DNA of 64,000 nucleotides from Cryptomeria japonica (taxonomy: Eukaryota > Streptophyta > Pinopsida > Cupressales > Cupressaceae). The translations under genes and the position numbers were made by a program. The first letter of the stretch is position 1; every line of letters begins with the position of its first letter. The notes beneath the pieces are model-generated. The model did no database searches and had not been told where the DNA came from. It worked only from the letters and a program-made list of their open reading frames with translations. Where the stretch lies: contig NC_081406.1 of assembly GCF_030272615.1 (NCBI RefSeq), positions 184,079,770 to 184,143,769 on the forward strand, in the 5' to 3' direction. Shown piece by piece: positions 46,288 to 56,964 of this stretch.

Positions 46288-48377
46288 TGATCTATTTCAC
46301 ACATCACCCCATTGCAAATGGGGATCCCCTATTTTTGCTTTTTAGGGTTCTTCTTTGTCGTCACAATTGTTAATCACCAGTCTTTCTACAATGAGGAGTT
46401 ATATTTTTTAAGAAGTCATCCCAAGACAAGTTGAAAAATCATGTATGAATGTTGTCAAATTGCTTAGAAGGTTTGAAGGGAAAGGATCACAATTGCTATG
46501 GGTCATTTCTGACAAATTGCTATTTTTAGAATTTTTTGCTTTTTTTGCTTGCTTTTTTTAAAGTTGCATATGGGTTTTGTTCCTCGGGTTATTTCATCTT
46601 TGCCCATGTTCCCAAAATTTGAAAATCTTGTCTCTGGATATAAAAAAGTGGGGCTTTGAAATTTATGCTATTTTTTGAGATTAGGGTTTTGTTCTTTTAG
46701 CCATATTATCAGTGCCCATGTCTTTAGATTCAATTTTTTTTCCCTCTACGTACAAAAAGCAAGGGTATTATTTTTTTGCTTTTTTCCAGATTAGGGTTTT
46801 GATCCCCATGCCATATCATTACTGCCCATGTTCTCAGAATTGAAAATTTTCGTCTCTTAGGGTAAAACACAAGATAGAAACCCTAATTAGGGTTTTGTTC
46901 CAAAAAAACATTCCTCAAGTCATATGAGTAGTGTCCATTTCCTCAGAATTGAAAAATCATGTCTTCAAGTCAAAAAAGCAAGAACCTAGGGTTTTGTTCT
47001 AGATGAATCAAGTTCAGCCATGGCAGATCATATATGGACATAGCAACCCAAATAAATGTGTATGGAAGGAAAACTGAAATCAAGAGAAAAAATCGCCCAT
47101 GGTTGTCCAAGGAAACATGTCCAAGCTTCATCAAATTCGCCCATGGTAGGAGAAGGCTTTAAGTCTGCCCAAACCAAGGAAGGAAGCATGAACATGGCAC
47201 AAACAACAATAAGTTTGCCTTGGCTGATCAACAGTCAAATCCACCCTAGACATGGCACATGACGTGTAAATTTTATCCTTGGTAGATTGGAAAGATGTTG
47301 GAAAAGTCCACCTAAGGCACAAGAAAAGATGTTCAAGCCTACTCCAAGTCCACCTTGGCTAATGAAGAAAATGTCCAAAGACCTTGAAAGTTTGCCCTTG
47401 ACATAAAGTAAGGATGACAAGATGTCTTCCAAGTCCCCCCTAGCAAGATAAGTTGGCATAAGATTGTCAAAATCTGCCAAGACAAGCAAGTTGTCCATCA
47501 AGCCCGCCTTAGCATGCCTAAAGATCTACAAACTATGCCCAGCTAGAAAAAGCAAAAGAATGAAAACATGGAAAAGAAAGTTAGCAAAGGTTTGAAAGAT
47601 GAAATCAAATAAATAAAAAGCCTTGTCCAAAGAACAAAACACATTAAAACAAGGTGGCAAGACTTCTTCCAAGCCCAACAAAGAATATGGCAAAGAGCTT
47701 TCAAAGTCCCCCCATGATAGGAGCATGTTGCAAAACATGTTGACATAAGTAATTGTTGTGTACGATTTCCAAAGTAATAAGTAATACATTATTCGAATTG
47801 ATGGTGATTATCTCTTTTATTTTGGAATTTGTATGGTTCTTATCCCTCATCATAGTTTAGATTTCATTTCATGTATGTTAGAAGAATGCAAGATTTGATA
47901 AGTATTGATTTATGGTGAATTTTTGCTCATAGTTTTGATGAACAGATGATTTTTGTTCATTCTGTAAAGTTAGTCTGAGCTTATTTTGAGGAGGTTTAAC
48001 TTCTACTTTGATTAACATTGTTCAATTGTTGGTATTATTCATAAGTATGAAAATCATAAGCACATCTCTTGAAGATTGCACTCACTTTGTGTAGTTGTCC
48101 TAAGCGTGGCGAAGCAAAGTGTTGTTATTGAAGTCACCTAGTCAATGTCGTCTCTTGAATTCTTAGGAATATGTTAGAATTTCTAAACCCTTCTCTTTTT
48201 CAGTTTTCTTGATGTCCATGATCCAAGTCCTAGATGATAGAGCTTCATTGTCTAAACCTCCATTGTGAATTGAACATGCCAAGCATAAGTCCCTTTGTGT
48301 ATTACCATCATATCAAAAATCCCATTGAGCTTATCCGCATGTCAATGCCTGACAAAAGAACCCTTGGAATTTCCATA
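46288..48377 (+). repeat. Left LTR of E10
   Basis: Begins TGATCTATTTCACACATCAC and ends near TTTCCATA. It contains several spaced words that recur within it, such as TAGGGTTTTGTTC and CCCATGT...TCAAAATTGAAAA variants (46560-46990). Confidence 0.75.
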
Positions 48378-48639
48378 TGATATTAGAATAAGTGGTGATT
48401 TTTCAAGAGAGGATAGAGTGTCTTTAGATATTTTATTATAGTGTTTGGTAGATGATAAAATAGACACCAACATAAATTGGCACTAGAAGGAGGGTTGGAC
48501 ATTTGGTTGTTTATTCAAGTGGATAAATTCAGCTAGATAGAAGTAGTATGAACTTACAAAATCAGAGATATGATAGATCTCTTCTATGTCAAAAAATCCA
48601 AAAAAAAGTGAAAATAAAAAAAATAAATAAATAAAATAG

Positions 48640-50030
48640 ATAAATCAAAAATCAAAAGGATTTCTCGATGGATGGGTAATCGTTCCATATTTCTTATTGT
48701 CAGGATAGTCTCCTTGTGGACCTTGCTCAGATTCAAGAAAATGTGAATGCACAACTGCACCCCAGGAATTTGTCTCAATTTGTTGTACCAGGGAGGTGTC
48801 GAATTCATGAAATGACTCAACATGATTGAATGAATTCATTGACATTCTTGCCAAGGATAAAATTGGTTATACAAAGAAATTTTTTCTTTTGGGATGTTCC
48901 AAAACCAGAATTGTACATAAAGCCTAATGATGAGGGCAATGGAAATGATCCTTTCTCAAGGTTCGTACTTAGAATTCAAAATCAGATAGAACAAGGCAAT
49001 CTTCACTTGAAGGGTGTGTTTCTTCCTCGTTGGTGTCGGATTCACGATGAACCACATTTAGAATTCACTTGTTTAATCTGTGAAGAGGTCATCAACCAAG
49101 ATAGATGTCAATTGGGATTATCAAAATTGCCAAGGAAATGCATCTAGAATGATCATCTTAGTTCTGCATTAAAAGAACAAATTACTGCAACATCATCAAG
49201 TTATGAAAGAAGAAAATTGAAAGAATATATTGAATCAAGCATTCAAGTAGATGAAGATTGTTCTTACATCACACTAGAATGAGAGGCCATTGGAATAAAG
49301 ATTAAATAAGAAATGGAATGCATCCAAGGAAGGAGAACAACCCAAGACAACTGTCAGCATATGGAAGCAAATGAATATACAAAATTGTAAGTTAATGAAG
49401 ATCATCAGGAGCCAGAAATAGAGGACTTAGCTCAAAATGAAGATGGTATCAGAAATTTCCATCGAAAGGGAAGTAGCTCCAGTGCACTTCAAGAAGGAAT
49501 AGTCCTTGATGAAGAAGTTCAATCATGCATTAACATGATGGAAGAAATGGTAAGTAGCTTGAGACAAGATGGAATGTTTGATGATCAATGGGCTACCAAG
49601 ATAAAAGCAAAATATGAAATGCAATATAGATCAACGCTTAATCCAATGATCATAGTCATGGAGGAACTGCTAAATGAAATTTAAAAAATGGAACGCTACT
49701 TGATGAACAAGTAACTGTGACAGAGGTAGACAATGAAGAACAATTCGGGTTGGGGCTTGATCTATTAGGGATTCAAAAGGAGCTAGCACATAAAATGTTC
49801 CAAATTTCCAAATTCCCCTATGAATTTGATTCCTACCACACTCCACCCAATTCGAGACATGATGCTAATCTACATGTTTCAAATGCAAGTGGTATGGTTC
49901 ACCATCAACTCTGGCCTCTTGATGAAGCAATGGTGACGAGCAAGATTTCTTGTCTGAAAATGAAGACCACCAAGTCGCATCTTTCCTTACTATTGACTAT
50001 AAAGAATATTATTTTGATTATGGAAATTTA
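48640..50030 (+). pseudogene. E10 unrecognised ORF, broken
   Basis: Open pieces at about 48650-48830, 48830-49147, 49150-49684 and 49717-50031 with stops between them. The protein is largely hydrophilic and helical, rich in Glu, Gln and Lys. Two related short segments, VPGRCRIHEMTQHD (48787-48828) and LPRWCRIHDEPHLEF (49023-49067), look like an internal repeat. One C-x-x-C pair lies in FTCLICEEVINQDRCQ. I recognise no gag, protease or polymerase motif. By position it would replace gag. Function unknown. Confidence 0.45.
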
Positions 50031-50031
50031 G

Positions 50032-51235
50032 ATAAGAAAACTTGTTCATGGATCAATCATGGTCCGAGCGACTTGCCCTAGTAACAAATCTTTCCTGAAA
50101 TTTTGCTTGAGTTCTAGGTTTGTACTTTGAAAAAATATTTTTCAAAGTTTAAAGATAAGTTTGCAAAACTTTGAAATGTAACTGTTGCTTTTATATTGCT
50201 ACACATCTTGAGAAAACATGCTAGGAGTTGAATATAATTAGGTCTTCTGAGTGTTGTTCACTTAATTTTTTTAAATTTTTTTTGGTTTAGAGTAGGTTAG
50301 TTTGTTTTGTTTTCTTTATATTAGTTGTTTTTCTTTCTTAGTTTAGTTTGGTTATCTATTTTGTTTTGCTTTCAATAAAGGGGATTCCATATATGAAGGG
50401 TGTTGTTCCTTAATACTCTAGTGTCTGATCTTAACTATGCTCAATCGATTTCTTGGACAATGATTTATAAAGTACTTTGGAATCCAAGGATGTTCTTTTT
50501 CAACTTAGTCATTTGGTTAAAACTTGTGCTTGACTCTAAACATGATCATTTAATGTGTTTTGACACCAATATCTTGTGATTACTATATCTTTCACACAAT
50601 GATTTTTCTAAGTCAGTGTGGTCTCCTAGGTGAAGTCATGGCAAACAAAGAGAAAAAGAGAAAATCACCATCCAAAAGTCCCACTTCAGCGCCACTATAA
50701 TACTCAAGCCCATGCAAGCTTCACTTCTTGTGAGCCTAAGAGTGGAAATATATAAAAGTAAATATCAAAATGAATGAAAAAAGAAAAGAATGAAAATCAG
50801 AGCACTTGGCTTTGGGTGTGCAGATATCTCTATAGGTGTACCCTCATTATAAAAAATAAATTAAATAATTGTAAGTAAAGCAATCTTCATGATATTATAG
50901 AGATAACCATGTCGGGGCTATGGACGCTCGCTGATAGAAAGGTTTTGTCCAAGGATGCTTTTGGAGTTAAGACAAAATACACACACAATTACAAAGCTTG
51001 TCATTATGGAACCAAAGAGTCATATCATTTTTTATGAGATGGGAATGAGCACATTTTGCACACACTTGTTATCTGAGATGAAGTGTCCTAATCCAATTTG
51101 AAATTTTTCTTCCTTTTTGAGTATGTTTTCTAGTCATTTGATGGACTGGATATAATTTTCCAAAATTTTTAGGTATAGATTGGTCTTATCTTTGAAATAT
51201 TTAGGAACATTTATTTGGGTTGGTGCTAGATGTTC
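50032..51235 (+). other. E10 non-coding 3' internal region
   Basis: T-rich and AT-rich DNA between the unknown ORF and the right LTR. No open frame of note and no recognisable domain. No purine tract is seen just before 51236. Confidence 0.5.
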
Positions 51236-53312
51236 TGACCTATTTCACACATCACCCCATTGCAAATGGGGACCCCCTATTTTTGTTTTTTAGGGTTCTG
51301 CTTTGGCGTCGCAACTACTAATCACTAGTCTTTTTACCATGGTAGTTAGATTGTTTTATAATTAATCCTGAGCTAAGTTGAGAAATCATATATGAATGTT
51401 GTCAAAGTGCTTAGAAGGTCTGAAGGATGGGGATCGCAATTGCTTTGGATCATTTTTGACAACTGGCTATTTTTAGAAATTTCTATTTTTTTTGTTTTTT
51501 TGTTTTTTTAAAATGGCATATGCGTTTTGTTTCTTAGGTCATTTCATCTTTGCCCATGTTCTCAAAATTTGAAAATATTATCTCTAGATATAAAAAGCAG
51601 GGCTTTGAAATTTTTTCTTTTTTTTAGACTAGGGTTTTGTTCTTTTAGCCATATTATCAGTGCCCATGTCTTCAGATTCAAATTTTTTTGCCTCTAAGTA
51701 CAAAAGGCAAGGATATGATTTTTCTTTTTTTTTTAGACTAGGGTTTTGATCCCCAGGCCATATCATTACAAACCATGTTCTCAAAATTGAAAAATTTGGT
51801 CTCTAAGAGTTAAAATCAAGATGGAAACCCTAATTAGGGTTTTGTTCCAAAAAAGAATTTGTCAAGTCATATGAGTGGCACCCATGTCCTCAAAATTGAA
51901 AAATCATGTCTTCAAGTCAAAAAAGAAACAACCTAGGGTTTTATTCCAGATGAATCAAGTTCGGCCATGGCAGATCATATATGGACATAGCAGCCCAAAT
52001 AAATGTGTTTGGAAGGAAATCTAAAATCAAGAGAAAAAATTGCCCATGACTGTCCAAGCTTCATCAAATTCACCCATGGAAGGAGAATGCTTTAAGTCTG
52101 TCCAAACCAAGGAAGGAAGTATGAACATGGCACAAACAACATGAAGTCTGCCTTGGCTGATCAGCACTCAACTTTGCCCTAGACATGGCACATGAAGTGT
52201 AAATTCCACCCTTTGTAGATTGGAAAGGGATTGGCAAAGTCCGCCTAAGGCACAAGAAAAGATGTCCAAGCCTAGTCCAAGTCTGCCTTGGCTAATGAAG
52301 AAAATGTCCAAAGAGCTTGAAAGTTCACCCAAGACATAAAGCAAGGATGGTGAGATGTCTTCCAAGTTCTCCCTAGCAAGATAAATTGGCATAAGATTCT
52401 CGAAATCCACCAAGAAAAACAAGTTATCCATCAAGCTTGCCTTAGCATTCCCTAAATATCTACAAACTTCACCCAGCTAGAAAAAGCATAAGAAGAAAAA
52501 CATGGAAAAGAAATTTAGCAAAGGTTTGAAAGATGAAATCAAATAAAGAAAAAAGCCTTGTCCAAAGAACAAAACACATTAAAACAAGGTGGCAAGACTT
52601 CTTCCAAGTCCACCAAAGAACATGGCAAAGAGCTGTCAAAGTCCACCCATGATGGGAAAATGTTTCAAAACATGTTGAGATAAGTAATTGTTGTGTATGA
52701 TTGCCAAAGTGATAAGTAATACATTGTTCGAATTGATGGTGATTACCTCTTTTATTTTGGAATTTGCATGCTTCTTATCCCGCATCATAGTTTATATTTC
52801 ATTTCATGTATGTTAGAAGAATGCAAGATTTGATAAGTATTGATTTATGGTGAATTTCCGCTCATACTTTTGATGAACAAATGTTTTTTGTTCATTGTGT
52901 AAAGTTAGTATGACCTTATTCTATGGAGGTTTAACTTCTACTTTGAGCAATATTATTCAACTGTCAGTATTATTTATAAGTATGAAAATCATAAGCACAT
53001 CTCTTGAAGATCGCACTCACTTTGTGTAGTTGTCCTAAGTGTGGCGAAGCAAAGTGTTGTTATTGAAGTCACCTAATCAATGTCGTCTCTTGAATTCTTA
53101 GGAATAGGTTAGAATTTTTGAACCCTTATCTCCTTTTCAGTTTTCTTGAAGTCCATGATTCAAGTCCACAATGATAGAGCTTCATTGTCTAAACCTCCAT
53201 TATGATTTGAACATTCCAAGTGTAAGTCCCTTTGTGTATTACTAGCAAATCACAACGCCCATTGAGCTTAGCCGCATTTCAAGGCCTAACAAAAGAAACC
53301 TTGGCATTGCCA
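51236..53312 (+). repeat. Right LTR of E10
   Basis: About 2,077 bp, starting TGACCTATTTCACACATC and ending near TTGCCATA. It matches the left copy along its length with many substitutions and small indels; similarity stops abruptly after the CCATA. Confidence 0.75.
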
Positions 53313-53316
53313 TATG

Positions 53317-54771
53317 TGTTGGCATTAAAGTAAGAAAGATTGTTGATATTCAATAAGGATATTGAGAAGGTTGTTGAAGATTATTGATATAACTAAAGAA
53401 GGATGATAACTATCTTTATAACATTATTTTGTCATTGATGTCAAGAAATTGATTATCTGATTCAGTATGATGTTGCCATATCTTAAGAAGATTGATTAGA
53501 AGAGAATTAAGATGTCCGTAAAAGACACAGAAAGAATGTGATGAATAAACGGAGGAATAAGTTATTCAATGGGCAACTATTACCGAGTTAGACAATGATG
53601 AGATCATGATGTTTAGATTGTTTTGATATCCTACATATTTTATTGATTGTAAGGTTAATACTATACTATGCAACTGAGTAAGGAACCTAGTCGGTAAACC
53701 CTAAGGTTATCGATATCGGTTAATGAAGGCAAAATATCTACCGAGTAAAGTTTAGTATTTACCGAGTTGCAACCGAGTTATGAAAGTGCGCATGGGATGG
53801 ATAAAAGAATTATTTAATGAAGGACAATGATTAGCTAGAGATGTATAAATGATTGGTATGTCGTGTATGAAGTTTGTTAAGGATCTATGGCAAAGGAAAA
53901 TTGGCAGAAAGATCTACAGTGCAAATTGAACCGCAATAACCTTATGCAAGTTCCAAGATGGGAATGCAAGTCTCGAGGTAAGGTAAAATGTTTTCAGATC
54001 GAAAGGATACATTGAACCTAGTCAAGTTTGAAGATCTGATGGCCAAGATTGATCATGGGAAATGTGATCAAGAAGATTTAGTGATTAACAATTGTTTATA
54101 AATAAGGAATTGTTGATAAACAATGTATGCGGGCAAGTGTATGCACAGGGATGCTACATAGTGATTACCGAGCACAAAAGCTTGAAGACCTATTTGAATA
54201 ATAGAGTAGAGAGCCCAGGAAAGGGAAAAGATAAGTCCTATGACTAGATTGTTTTGAGCAAATAAGAATCTGCTTTAACATTTTAGATGTGAAGTTGCAG
54301 ATAGATTTTATTACTATTATTTTGTAAGTGACAGAAAATCTCTTAACCGAGTGGACTTAACAGTCTTATATGTAAACCCTCTAGCAAGGTAACATTCTAA
54401 AGAGAGTGTTTGAAATCCTTTAGCAAGGTCACTTCTAACAAAGTGAAGATCCTAACAGATCTGAGGGAAATCCCTTAACCGGGTCACATCTAGCAATGTG
54501 TTTGTAATCTTTAACAGGATTTGCTTTTAACTGAGCATACTCTAGAAGAGTATATTTCTTAGTGGGTCTAAATTCCTACAATAGTTTTTCCCTATTTGGG
54601 TTTCCATGTTAAATCTGGTGTTATGAGTGTTGTTATGATTATGTGTTCTTAAGTTTGCATGTTTAATAGTTTTTGGTTAAGTTGCTGAAGTATAAGTTAC
54701 CGAGGTTGAATCTGTTCATTTTATGGAAGTTTAAGTTTGTATGATTCACCAATCAAGTATCAGAACTAACA
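53317..54771 (+). repeat. 5' LTR of E11
   Basis: About 1,455 bp from TGTTGGCATTAAAG to GAACTAACA. A TATA box TATAAATAA lies at 54097-54105. ACCGAGT words recur (for example near 53594, 53738 and 53761). The start rests on the end of E10 and on similarity to the TGTTGGC start of the E8 LTR. Confidence 0.7.
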
Positions 54772-54773
54772 AT

Positions 54774-54785
54774 TGGTATCTGAGC
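54774..54785 (+). other. Primer binding site of E11
   Basis: TGGTATCTGAGC, 2 bp after the LTR end; one mismatch to the initiator Met-tRNA complement. Confidence 0.85.
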
Positions 54786-54896
54786 TAAGGACTCCAGAAG
54801 AAAAAGTTTAAAGGTACTTGAGGCAAATATCCGAAGATGTATAAAAGGGATGCACCGAAGCTGAACAAGTCAAGTTTCTCCACATGGTAGAAAAGG

Positions 54897-55180
54897 ATGA
54901 AGCTACATTTATCAGGAATTGGAGAATATGAAACATATTATCTAGAGAATGATTACATTGCACCGAGCACCAACCCTCTGACCTTGGAAGAGATTAAAGA
55001 AAAGCAAGAACATATTCAAGCTATGATTGAAATAACATCAGCATTGACCGACTCAGAGTTTAATGATCTAGAAGGCTGCAATGATGCAAAAGCAATGTGG
55101 ACTAAGGTCACATCTGTATATCGAGTTATGAACATGTTCAAAGAGCAAAATTAGATAGTCTAAGAGGACAACTTGAATCC
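54897..55180 (+). pseudogene. E11 gag N-terminal part
   Basis: An 85-residue frame with LHLSGIGEYETYYLE, helical text and NDAKAMWTKVTSVYRV (the W-x-x-L/V gag position). A frameshift near 55125-55140 moves the reading into the next frame, where VQRAKLDSLRGQLESMRM follows and joins the larger gag/protease frame. A single indel separates the two gag parts. Confidence 0.8.
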
Positions 55181-56188
55181 ATGAGGATGAATGAAGGTGA
55201 GAACATAACCCAATACAATACAAGACTAAAGGAGATTTTCAATCAAATTAAAGGAGCAGATGGAATTATTGAAGAAAAGGATATAAGAAGTAAGTTGTTG
55301 AGAACCCTTCTACCACCTTATGCTATTCGAGTCTCTGCAATCAATGAATTGAGATTTGTACCTAACATGCCAGTTTCTTTGGATGCTACTATTGGTAAGA
55401 TACATGCATTTGAGTTAAGTAATTTTGATAACAGTGGGTCTTTGGTAAATAAAATAGAATTTGCATTCAATTCTTTTCATATTGGTGAATCTGATGATTA
55501 CAATGATAGAATGAGTAAGTACTCTGAAGGAGATCATAGTGGAGCAAGTGAAAGATTTCACATGAACATGGAAAAAGTGCACAGACTGTATGAGGAAATC
55601 AAGAACCAAGAAGAATTTGAAGCATTATTAGCCAGAAGGTTACCGAGAGGAAAAGGTAAGTATAAAGGAAAGCTACCTTTAAAATGTTTCAATTGTGATA
55701 AAATAGGACATATGGCTTCTAACTGCCCTAACAAAGAATCTAGTGAAAAGAGAGAATACCGAGATAACAAGCAAAAAGATAACCAATATAGAGGACACCG
55801 AGACTTCAGAAGGAGAGATAGAAAGACATGTCTAGTAGCAGATGAGGAATCCAATGATGACAAATCTGATGAAACTAATACTGAGGAAGTTGTTTATGTG
55901 GCTATTAAAGATGGATCTGATGAGGAAAGGTATGAAGAAAAAGCCTTAATATCTCACATAAATAGTAATGATTCTTGGATCATAGACAGTGGATGCTCAC
56001 AGCATATGACAGGTGATAAACATAAGTTTATTAAATTAGAAGACTATGATGGAAGCTATGTAAGATTTGGTAATGACGCACCATATCCAGTGAAAGGTAA
56101 AGGATCTATAACACTTCTTGACAATGCTAAATATGATGATGTATACTGGGTTGAAGGATTGAAATACAATTTGTTGAGTGTAGCATAG
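55181..56188 (+). CDS. E11 gag C-terminus and protease
   Basis: A 335-residue open frame. The gag helix ENITQYNTRLKEIFNQIKG lies near residue 6-25. An intact zinc knuckle CFNCDKIGHMASNC (55687-55728) binds RNA. After an acidic linker the protease core WIIDSGCSQHMTGD has an intact D-S-G (55977-56018). It ends KYNLLSVA then TAG. The element encodes these as part of a polyprotein. The N-terminal gag is out of frame by one indel and the C-terminal partners are missing through the E12 insertion, so it is only a fragment. The displayed start is not necessarily the true one. Confidence 0.82.
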   Translation: MRMNEGENITQYNTRLKEIFNQIKGADGIIEEKDIRSKLLRTLLPPYAIRVSAINELRFVPNMPVSLDATIGKIHAFELSNFDNSGSLVNKIEFAFNSFHIGESDDYNDRMSKYSEGDHSGASERFHMNMEKVHRLYEEIKNQEEFEALLARRLPRGKGKYKGKLPLKCFNCDKIGHMASNCPNKESSEKREYRDNKQKDNQYRGHRDFRRRDRKTCLVADEESNDDKSDETNTEEVVYVAIKDGSDEERYEEKALISHINSNDSWIIDSGCSQHMTGDKHKFIKLEDYDGSYVRFGNDAPYPVKGKGSITLLDNAKYDDVYWVEGLKYNLLSVA

Positions 56189-56202
56189 CTAAACAATACA
56201 GG

Positions 56203-56964
56203 TGTTGGTGAACAGATTGTCCTCTTACTTAATTTCTCTTAATTTACTCTATGCCCAATGTTATGAAGAGAACGGAATCATTCACTACAGTTGAGAAAGT
56301 ATTAATTTTACTTTAACTTCCTCTCTGAATTTTTCTACAGGTACAGCTCCCTTATCTGATTTACAATGAATTCAACTTTTATAATTACACTTTTTCCCGA
56401 AAGTGCATAAGGTTCTCTCAACTACTCCTAGGTAGTGAGGTAATTACAAAATACAGATCGCAAATGAAAAGATTCACATACATGTAGTCAACAAAATCTA
56501 TCTCAAAGAATGGATTTTCTGCTAGATTTTCAACATATATCAAAACAGAAAATAGATGAACTTACGACTAACCAACAGCAATAAGGAAATTTCGAATCGC
56601 CTAATTACCTCCACAAAGTGATAATAATTCAGCACCCAGAACACAAAGTTTCAAAGCATAACTCGAATTTTTTTTTTATATATGTATATCCAACTTCAAT
56701 GCACAAAGTCTTTGAAAGCTAAAACATGCATATACTATCCTTGATCACTGTTCTTTAGAAAAATCTATCTTAAAACTCTATCTAATCTGTTATCCTTTTT
56801 TTTTATTGCTAACCCCCCAAAATCGCTTAATGCCCCAGCATTTATAGTTTTTTTAAAATCTCGAAGGGCCTCCCTTAGAACCCAGCCCTATCGGGTTAAT
56901 ACAAGAAACCGTTATGAAACTAGAAAGCGGTTATCAAAAAAATAGAACGCCAGCGGGTGATGAT
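56203..56964 (-). repeat. Probable 3' LTR of E12
   Basis: About 760 bp between the post-pol ORF and the E11 break. On the minus strand it has ACTATAAATG near 56848-56839, a TATA-like box, and ends CACCAACA. The start is not defined: no clear polypurine tract and no second LTR in view. It may begin inside or just after the ORF end. Confidence 0.5.

Larger units (their letters stand above)
46288..53312 (+). mobile_element. E10: large LTR-flanked element with unrecognised ORF, no pol
   Basis: Direct repeats of about 2.08 kb (46288-48377 and 51236-53312) flank about 2.86 kb. After the left repeat TGATATTAGAAT (48378-48389) may be a decayed Met-tRNA primer site (three C-to-T or G-to-A changes from TGGTATCAGAGC). 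The only coding signal is an unrecognised broken ORF. No pol is visible and I see no clear polypurine tract before the right repeat. It resembles a LARD-type non-autonomous element. It interrupts E9 integrase. Confidence 0.7.
53317..56202 (+). mobile_element. E11: Ty1/copia element, 5' half
   Basis: LTR (53317-54771), primer site (54774-54785), gag and protease frames to 56187. It ends abruptly at 56202 in the protease/pre-integrase segment (NLLSVA, stop, LNNTG) where E12 starts. Integrase, RT and the 3' LTR are not in the window. Better preserved than E5 and E8. Confidence 0.85.

Noticed and set aside
49717-50031. Separate small gene in E10
   Set aside because: It is one of several pieces of the same broken internal ORF and has no independent start or domain support.
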